Origin: Collimonas fungivorans Ter331
Lineage (GTDB): Bacteria; Pseudomonadota; Gammaproteobacteria; Burkholderiales; Burkholderiaceae_D
Direction: 5' to 3'
NCBI RefSeq assembly: GCF_000221045.1
Contig: NC_015856.1
Span: forward strand, 3,864,542-3,928,541
Length of the DNA stretch: 64,000 nucleotides
Numbering within the stretch: the stretch's first letter is position 1; every line of letters begins with the position of its first letter. Of the stretch, positions 58,326 to 64,000 are shown in pieces. Made by a program: the position numbers and the translations under genes. A model generated the notes under the pieces. That model worked only from the letters and a program-made list of their open reading frames with translations. It searched no databases and had not been told where the DNA came from.

Positions 58326-61061
58326 CTAACTAATAACGGCATCCTTATTCGGGATGATTTCATAATCCTTTAAATAGTAGTCATCCGAATAATTGATTGC
58401 CCGGATAGCCGGATACTGAGCATCAGATAGATCAATTTCTTGCACCAGGTATGCCTGGGCGCCGCGAGTTGTGTCGGCGGCAAAACTGTATATGGTCCGG
58501 ATCCCATCCTGGCCGTACGAAGTAACAACAGCCTCGCTAGGCAAGCTACCCAAAACAATTTTGTTAGGCGCCGATCCAGCGGTACATCGGATGCTTTGCA
58601 GAGATCCATCACGCCGCATCAATATGATGCTGTGAGGCGCACCAGGCAGGAAGGTTACATTTTGACTCAACGTCAGTTCAAGCCCCTGTTGCCCCACCAC
58701 TTCACCGTCGTAAGATTTAAACCGCGTGTTGTCCACAATATCTACCCGACTGTTTGGAAGCAGTGACCGAGCGTCGGACGTTGTACTTGTCTCGATCGAG
58801 ATCCTTTGTCCAATCAGTTTTTGATACTCACGATTTGCTCGCAACCACGCCTGTTCATACGAACGAATGCCGGCAATCTCAAATTTTTTCAGCTTGGTGT
58901 AAATGCCATTGAGTGGCAGCGTTATCGTCTCGGATTGATCGCTGTCCGGGTCGACGTAAATAAACTCCACGCCATCGTATTCAGCATCGCTTGAGAAATT
59001 ACGTGTGATCGTTTCCGCATTGGGCTTCTTGTTTCGGTGCGTGAACAGCGCTGTACTGCTCGTTTGTTTTTGGTCGAATGCCAAGCGGATTTTCCCGTTC
59101 TGACGATAGGCAATACAAAATCCGGCGTTTGCGATCGACGTAATTGTTTCTTCGAATGATGTGTTGTCGGTGTCAAATGTGAAATTAAACTGACCGCAGT
59201 TCACGTTCCAAGCATCCAATTTCTGTTGCACACTCCAGATCTGTGCCATATCAATCTCCGTGGCCAGGTCACGGCGGCCGATCTTTGGATCGCTAGACAC
59301 CGCGGCAATGATGTCGACGATTTTTGACGTAGCGCCAATTACTCCGAAAATAAGCCGACCATTCGCATCAAGCGTGCCAGAAAACGAGGTTCCGTCAAAA
59401 ATAGGCAACTTTCTGGATGCCAGACAGTTCAATTGCCGCGTTTTAACGGCAGTCGCCCGCGCAGTCGCCTGAGTTACAGTGTGGATCGTCGTTTTATTGC
59501 CGAATTCAGACCGGTCGATGTATGAGGCACTATATAGATCAGTCCATTTGATCTCATCCTGAATCCCACCACCGAAGTCATAGTCATAGGCTGATGTACG
59601 GCGCATGCGGACTCGTGCCGGCCCGGTCCACGAGGTAGCGTGTTCGATGGTATCCGCACGTTCATCTTGCACTGAACCTGACAGCGTGCCAGATACCGTT
59701 TCAACAATTCCAGTCGGCACCAATGCAGCGGTCAATCTTTCAATTTCGATGGAAAAATTTACCGATGTCGCCGCTTTGCCACCGCCATCGTCTTTGAACA
59801 TACCATTCGGTGCCGTGACATTGCACCATACTTCTGTCCGATCTACGATGGGAAGCGTTACCCAATCCGTATAATTGGTTCGACCAGCAATTTGTACACT
59901 TGCACCTGGCGCAAACACACTTGATGGCCATGTGTTGACAGACAGATCTACATAGCCATCACCGACTGCCGTAACGACGTAAGATCCGCTATAGTTTCGC
60001 GTGATTTTAAATGTAGCGGCCGCCACAGATTCAGTCACAAGTGCCTGTGAGACTATCAACGTGTTTGCATTTGGTTTGCTTGTGACAGTAAAAATCCCAT
60101 TGTTTGAAATCGTGCCACTCACCGTTACGGAATCTCCCACTACGATTCCGGCAAATAGCTGTGCTCCAGACGTATCTGCGATGCCATGAGTGCCAATAGT
60201 GAACGTTGCCGAGCCCGAAGTACTGACAACTGTATTGGCCATTGAAACAATGAGTGTATCGCCAACGGCCGCCACCGCATTAAAATTTGGTTTCTTTGTC
60301 TGTTGGTAAATTCTATTCCCTGGTGCGAAGTTATAGTCAACAACAGGTGCGAGCTGCACTTGATTCAATGCCTTCAACGTGATCCCATCGACTTCAATTG
60401 CGCGCCGTGTCGTCAGTACGTTGTCTATGATTGCGCCCCCAATTTGCAGGTATGGTGCCGCATTGTTGGGGCTAGTGAACGGCGCATACACTGCAGCGCT
60501 GGCACCATCAATTGCTGCGATCAACGTGTCACCGTCCTTGACGTCAGTAATGTCGTAATACCCACGTCCGATGCAGTAGTAACCGTACTCGTATTTGCTG
60601 TGATTGATGTATTTATTGTAAGTTGGCATCATCAGCGACGGAATCGATTTCACTGTGCCGTAAATATCTTCTACGCGCTCCAGCAAGCGTAACTTATTCT
60701 CGCGATCACCAAGCGCATTATTGGGGCTTTGCTGCGTGCGATTTATATTGCCAGGCATAACTGGCTTAGGCATCAAAACAATCGTCGCCACAACCAGAAC
60801 AGCGATCACAATATAGGCCCAAGAAATCGGATCGAAACCGGCAGGGCTTTGCAGAATAATGTATTCGTTGGCATCGCCAGCCATAATGGCCGCGATGTCA
60901 TCGCTGATGTCAGTTTCTACACTGGGTTCGCCTGAGAAAATCTGAACCTTGACTGCGGGAGAATCACCGTAATAATCAAAGAGCCACTCAGCAAGACTAT
61001 TTACTTCGAACACCTTTGGTTCCGCTACGACGAACGGATGATCATATAGCCTGATTTTCAT
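58326..61061 (-). CDS. Phage tail tip protein J (host specificity)
   Basis: The protein has 911 residues. It starts at MKIRLYDHPFVV, whose ATG overlaps the NlpC stop (TAATG); the frame extends further but without similarity. A hydrophobic segment (SWAYIVIAVLVVATIVLMP) near residue 130 and the central blocks RLLERVEDIYGTVKSIPSLM and VQQKLDAWNVNCGQFNFTFD are typical of lambda J/TipJ-like central tail proteins. The middle holds fibronectin-like segments. It caps the tail and directs DNA entry. Confidence 0.88.
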   Translation of the reverse strand: MKIRLYDHPFVVAEPKVFEVNSLAEWLFDYYGDSPAVKVQIFSGEPSVETDISDDIAAIMAGDANEYIILQSPAGFDPISWAYIVIAVLVVATIVLMPKPVMPGNINRTQQSPNNALGDRENKLRLLERVEDIYGTVKSIPSLMMPTYNKYINHSKYEYGYYCIGRGYYDITDVKDGDTLIAAIDGASAAVYAPFTSPNNAAPYLQIGGAIIDNVLTTRRAIEVDGITLKALNQVQLAPVVDYNFAPGNRIYQQTKKPNFNAVAAVGDTLIVSMANTVVSTSGSATFTIGTHGIADTSGAQLFAGIVVGDSVTVSGTISNNGIFTVTSKPNANTLIVSQALVTESVAAATFKITRNYSGSYVVTAVGDGYVDLSVNTWPSSVFAPGASVQIAGRTNYTDWVTLPIVDRTEVWCNVTAPNGMFKDDGGGKAATSVNFSIEIERLTAALVPTGIVETVSGTLSGSVQDERADTIEHATSWTGPARVRMRRTSAYDYDFGGGIQDEIKWTDLYSASYIDRSEFGNKTTIHTVTQATARATAVKTRQLNCLASRKLPIFDGTSFSGTLDANGRLIFGVIGATSKIVDIIAAVSSDPKIGRRDLATEIDMAQIWSVQQKLDAWNVNCGQFNFTFDTDNTSFEETITSIANAGFCIAYRQNGKIRLAFDQKQTSSTALFTHRNKKPNAETITRNFSSDAEYDGVEFIYVDPDSDQSETITLPLNGIYTKLKKFEIAGIRSYEQAWLRANREYQKLIGQRISIETSTTSDARSLLPNSRVDIVDNTRFKSYDGEVVGQQGLELTLSQNVTFLPGAPHSIILMRRDGSLQSIRCTAGSAPNKIVLGSLPSEAVVTSYGQDGIRTIYSFAADTTRGAQAYLVQEIDLSDAQYPAIRAINYSDDYYLKDYEIIPNKDAVIS

Positions 61062-61426
61062 TACTTTGCCCAAAATTCCACTACTGAATACCTGTCTTTT
61101 ATTACCGACAATTCCTCGTACAAAGTCGACTCGGGCATGGCATGCAAGACTTTCCCTTGGAAATAGATACCACAATGATGGATACCCATTACCTCTGTTT
61201 TACCAAGCAGAACGATGCATAGATCAACTGGGATATCAATTTTCTCGAATCCATGAGCAGTCTTATGAATTGCAATGCGAAACGCACCGGCCATTTCGCG
61301 AATTGAGCGATTGACGGTTTTATACCCCACCGCAATTGCTTGTAATTCCCGGTCGTAAACGTCGGCAACTAGTTCCCAGCAAGGTTGTGCTGAATACTGC
61401 TTTGCAAGATATGAATTAATGTCCAT
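61061..61426 (-). CDS. Phage tail assembly protein, NlpC/P60 type
   Basis: The protein has 121 residues. The catalytic Cys is in QPCWELVADVY and the His in MGIHHCGIYFQGKVLHA. It corresponds to the NlpC/P60 half of lambda gpK and lacks the Mov34/JAB half. It abuts J and the DUF1833 gene by one-base overlaps. It probably acts on peptidoglycan or matures the tail tip. Confidence 0.87.
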   Translation of the reverse strand: MDINSYLAKQYSAQPCWELVADVYDRELQAIAVGYKTVNRSIREMAGAFRIAIHKTAHGFEKIDIPVDLCIVLLGKTEVMGIHHCGIYFQGKVLHAMPESTLYEELSVIKDRYSVVEFWAK

Positions 61427-61935
61427 TACAAGAATCCGCGTAGGGTAGGTATTTCTTTGGGGTTGTAGGTCTCACCTGTACGAGTGATATTCAACCGCGG
61501 CGACACGGCAGAGATATTTGCAGCGCCGATGACAAATGACACGCTTTCGGCCTGAAGCGTCGCCGTTGACTGAGCAGACGCCAGGTCATCACTCAGGTAC
61601 TCCCGATAAACTATTCGAATCTTTTCATTCGTGTTAATCGGGATCCGATCAAGTTCGGTTCTGAATTCATCTTCAATATCGACAAGTCCAAGTCGAATAT
61701 CAAATTTCTGATCAAGATTTCCATCACTGCCGGCTAACTTAATCTCTATGTTGACCGGCTCCATATTGACGACAACACCACCCTCGATAGTGGTTTTACC
61801 GTTATACGGCTCGCGCCAGAGGTGATATGTTTTACTCATTGCGGAATGACTAATTTGCAGCGTTTGTATCGGCCAAATCCTCTGCGGTGCTGAAGCCAAG
61901 AACACACGGAGCCGCGTCTCAATATCAAGACTCAT
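61426..61935 (-). CDS. Phage DUF1833 tail protein
   Basis: The protein has 169 residues. IVYREYLSDDLAS in the middle and the C-terminal SPRLNITRTGETYNPKEIPT followed by LRGFL match DUF1833, found between minor tail and NlpC genes of lambdoid phages. It overlaps both neighbours by 1-4 bases. The structural role is not known in detail. Confidence 0.85.
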   Translation of the reverse strand: MSLDIETRLRVFLASAPQRIWPIQTLQISHSAMSKTYHLWREPYNGKTTIEGGVVVNMEPVNIEIKLAGSDGNLDQKFDIRLGLVDIEDEFRTELDRIPINTNEKIRIVYREYLSDDLASAQSTATLQAESVSFVIGAANISAVSPRLNITRTGETYNPKEIPTLRGFL

Positions 61936-62429
61936 AGCCCGAAATCCAGAACGTTAGACTCAAACGTGGCAAACCGGCCAAGCCGGTCAAAGAATGCATT
62001 CAATCCCGAGCCATATAAATTGTAAATATCCACCAACTCAGAACCGTCAGCGGCGGACATGTCGTAAACATCGCTCTCGGCCTCCGCCGTGAAGGAAACG
62101 ACTATCATGATCCCGCCAGTGCGCGCAGCCGTGTAGGAACCTGGCAAAATATTCACTGCGTGTGGAACAACACCAAAACCACTGTCCAACTGCATATCAA
62201 ACGTGATTGAACCTTTACGGATTACATGGTGATAGAAGGCAGTCCAGATCGAAAATTGCAGCGCGTCTAAAATAAGAGTTACTTTGAACCGTTGCACACC
62301 TCGATCCCAATCCATGCCATAGCGAGGTATGCCACCGGCAACATCTGTGCGCAATACACCGCCTGGCTCATCCATCGAGTAACCGGCAACGACAGGCTTT
62401 ATTCCATTTGGCATAACTGGATTTGCCAT
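61932..62429 (-). CDS. Phage minor tail protein
   Basis: The protein has 165 residues. It starts MANPVMPNGIKPVVAGYSMD, with GVQRFKVTLILDALQFSIWT and GSITFDMQLDSGFGVVPHAV further on. The position between the tape measure and DUF1833 genes and the beta-rich makeup indicate a distal tail component. The family cannot be named with certainty. Confidence 0.72.
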   Translation of the reverse strand: MANPVMPNGIKPVVAGYSMDEPGGVLRTDVAGGIPRYGMDWDRGVQRFKVTLILDALQFSIWTAFYHHVIRKGSITFDMQLDSGFGVVPHAVNILPGSYTAARTGGIMIVVSFTAEAESDVYDMSAADGSELVDIYNLYGSGLNAFFDRLGRFATFESNVLDFGL

Positions 62430-64000
62430 TACCTGCTCCTTTGGACACTGAAATTTCTACCCATCGACCTGGATATTTTGCTGTTTGGGTCACCCAACTG
62501 CACGCCGGTTGCGGCGAGGGCTTCCTCGATGATTAAGGCCCGTTCCCCATTGCTTAAACGCTGCTCAGTAACTTTTCCAATTGGCGCACTTGTCTGGTTC
62601 ACAATGGTGATAGCGCCCGAACCTACTTTTTCGCTGTCAGTGCTGCTGTTCTTTGCAAGATCACGAATCACGTTTGCTTGCTGCTGCGGCAATACCATTT
62701 CTTTTTCGTGGAGTTGCGTCAAAGGATTGACGCCGGCGGGAATATCGAAGCCGTCTCTGGCGGAAGCAACACTCAGCGTCGCAGAAGCAATGGCAGCCGC
62801 CGCAAAGCCTTCCGCAACAGCTGTTGCCGTGGCCGCCGCCGCTGGTGCAAGTACCGGCCCAACAATCGGTATTGCAGCAGTCGAAGCGAATGCCGCAAGG
62901 CCTGCCATTGCGACCATCGCTTGCGATTGCGCCGCTACCGTTCCTGCGTACATGGTGGCCGCTGTCTTGTCGATGAACAGCTTTTGAATCTGAATCTTGA
63001 TGAACGACGTAATGAACGCATCTGCAACACTGCTTGCAACGTTTTTTAAGGCATCGCCCAGATTTTCACTATAAATTATCGACTTGGAAATACTGGATGC
63101 AACGCCCTCAGTCATCGAATCAAAGGCATTTGTGAACATAGCGGCCGTGTTACCTGAGACATTCTCGGCGTTGCTCTGGTAATTTGCAAAAGCCTCGGTT
63201 GCACCGTTCAGCCAGTCACCCTGCTTTTCCTTTATTGCAGCTGTCCTGGCTGTATATGCCTCCACCTCTTTGGCATAAGTATCATTGACAACTGCAAGAT
63301 AGCTGTCGAATTGGTCCTTGGTGATTTTTTCGTTGCGCAAGTCACGCTCGAGGCCTTGACGTTCTGTCGTCTGCTTATCTTCAATCTTGCTGATGCCGGC
63401 TTGATTGTTTCGAAACTCGTCGCCCTTGCCGATGCCGGAAATTTCACGAGCATTCTGCCGATTTATAGTATCCAGATAGGCTTGCGCGGCCGTCGTAGCA
63501 TCGACGTACGATTGCGCAATTTTCTTGTTAGCTGCTTCCTCCTGAATTCCGTTCACAGCAACGTTTGACGCCGCGTCAGCACGGACTTTTGCCAGCTTTG
63601 CCTGAGCGTCTGCGATCTTACGATCGTTATTAATCTTATCCTTGCCGATCAGGTCTTCTTTCTGCAGGCGTGCAATTTCTGCTTGTAGCGCCGTTTCTTG
63701 AGCCTGGCTGTTGAGATTCAAGAATCCCAATTTTGAAGCGTAGTACTGTTGATCATCGACCAGACCAGCCGCACGCATGGCTTGCATGATTTTCTCGGCG
63801 TTCGCATACGCGCCAGTAGTGGCTTCCTGCGCTTTCCGAATTTCGTCCAGGTCTGCCGTAAGCTGGGCTTTCGCCTCCTGACCAGCGGTATTTTTCCCTT
63901 TACCCTCTTTATCCTGAGAAAGGCCTGAAATATTTATCTTCGGCTTGCCTGGCGCCGGATTGTTTCTACCCTCATTCGAATAATTCGACGGATCGGCCGG
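62429..64000 (-). CDS. Phage tail tape measure protein, C-terminal part
   Basis: The frame is open to the right edge, so at least 523 residues belong to this protein. The visible part has long Ala/Gln/Lys-rich helices (EIARLQKEDLIGKDKINNDR and similar), a segment VSGNTAAMFTNAFDSMTEGV, a glycine/alanine hydrophobic stretch (MVAMAGLAAFASTAAIPIVG) and NPLTQLHEKEMVLPQQQA near the end, all typical of lambda-type tape measure proteins. An ATG at 63787 is internal. The start lies outside the window. Confidence 0.88.
   Translation of the reverse strand, partial: PADPSNYSNEGRNNPAPGKPKINISGLSQDKEGKGKNTAGQEAKAQLTADLDEIRKAQEATTGAYANAEKIMQAMRAAGLVDDQQYYASKLGFLNLNSQAQETALQAEIARLQKEDLIGKDKINNDRKIADAQAKLAKVRADAASNVAVNGIQEEAANKKIAQSYVDATTAAQAYLDTINRQNAREISGIGKGDEFRNNQAGISKIEDKQTTERQGLERDLRNEKITKDQFDSYLAVVNDTYAKEVEAYTARTAAIKEKQGDWLNGATEAFANYQSNAENVSGNTAAMFTNAFDSMTEGVASSISKSIIYSENLGDALKNVASSVADAFITSFIKIQIQKLFIDKTAATMYAGTVAAQSQAMVAMAGLAAFASTAAIPIVGPVLAPAAAATATAVAEGFAAAAIASATLSVASARDGFDIPAGVNPLTQLHEKEMVLPQQQANVIRDLAKNSSTDSEKVGSGAITIVNQTSAPIGKVTEQRLSNGERALIIEEALAATGVQLGDPNSKISRSMGRNFSVQRSR

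Larger units (their letters stand above)
50951..64000. mobile_element. Lambda-like prophage beside tRNA-His, right part outside the window
   Basis: Lysis, tailspike, tail tip, tail assembly and tape-measure genes run on the - strand from 63999 down to 54355, preceded at the tRNA side by two + strand cargo genes. The gene order (tape measure, minor tail, DUF1833, NlpC, J) is that of lambdoid siphophages. The base composition is more A+T-rich than the flanking chromosome. Integrase, head and replication genes and the second attachment site must lie beyond the right edge. Confidence 0.85.

Noticed and set aside
50951-64000. Second copy of the tRNA-His 3' end as the other attachment site
   Set aside because: No such repeat was found within the window; the prophage continues past the right edge.
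1-64000. Integrons, rRNA operons, CRISPR arrays, transposase genes
   Set aside because: No repeats with regular spacers, no rRNA sequence and no transposase motifs were seen on either strand.

Overview
The window is GC-rich bacterial chromosome. Its gene content suggests a betaproteobacterium of the Burkholderiales, probably Oxalobacteraceae and perhaps Collimonas-like: an Lrp-linked kynBUA operon, QseBC-type two-component genes, a GlxA-type regulator and an alpha-2-macroglobulin/pbpC pair. The genus is an inference from gene content, not a sequence match.

Layout. 1-4045 is the end of a biosynthetic or surface-modification cluster: a DegT aminotransferase, a Mur ligase without its UDP-sugar domain, an SGNH hydrolase-like protein, a 34-residue protein and a NodU/TobZ-type carbamoyltransferase, with overlapping or closely spaced ends. 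4068-5390 is a secreted thermolabile-haemolysin-type esterase. 5732-10251 holds a QseBC/PmrAB-type system, a brnTA toxin-antitoxin pair, a DegP/DegQ protease and a small membrane protein. 10701-12478 has small YciI, SRPBCC and VOC proteins. 12526-15890 is the tryptophan-to-anthranilate pathway (kynB, kynU, kynA) with a divergent Lrp-type regulator. 15902-18241 encodes a secreted nuclease with three unknown proteins. 18318-29833 is mostly metabolic and transport genes: a GlxA-like regulator, an isochorismatase, a signal peptidase, a LysR/CitMHS/AtuA/M20 block, a DMT exporter, a DUF2975-XRE cluster and YccF. 29876-30512 is a parDE pair with a striking operator. 30695-38842 is a periplasmic alpha-2-macroglobulin followed by a frameshifted penicillin-binding protein 1C. 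39067-39722 is a higBA pair, then come a second two-component system, a MipA/OmpV outer-membrane protein and a reductase. 44385-50950 carries tRNA-Ser(GGA), acs, a DMT exporter, a UPF0114 protein, class I fumarase, murI and tRNA-His(GTG).

From tRNA-His to the right edge lies a lambda-like prophage that continues beyond the window. Next to the tRNA are a membrane acyltransferase and an SGNH hydrolase on the + strand. Facing them on the - strand are the lysis genes (nested Rz/Rz1, an M15 endolysin, two holin-like proteins) and the tail module (an esterase-bearing tailspike, the J tip protein, an NlpC/P60 protein, DUF1833, a minor tail protein and the tape measure).

Most notable: the left-edge cluster; the prophage pairing of a surface acyltransferase with two SGNH esterases, one of them on the tailspike; a homopolymer frameshift in pbpC; a probable frameshift in parE; an apparent AUC start for kynB; and several well-formed inverted repeats beside toxin-antitoxin and regulator genes. 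No CRISPR array, rRNA or transposase gene was seen.
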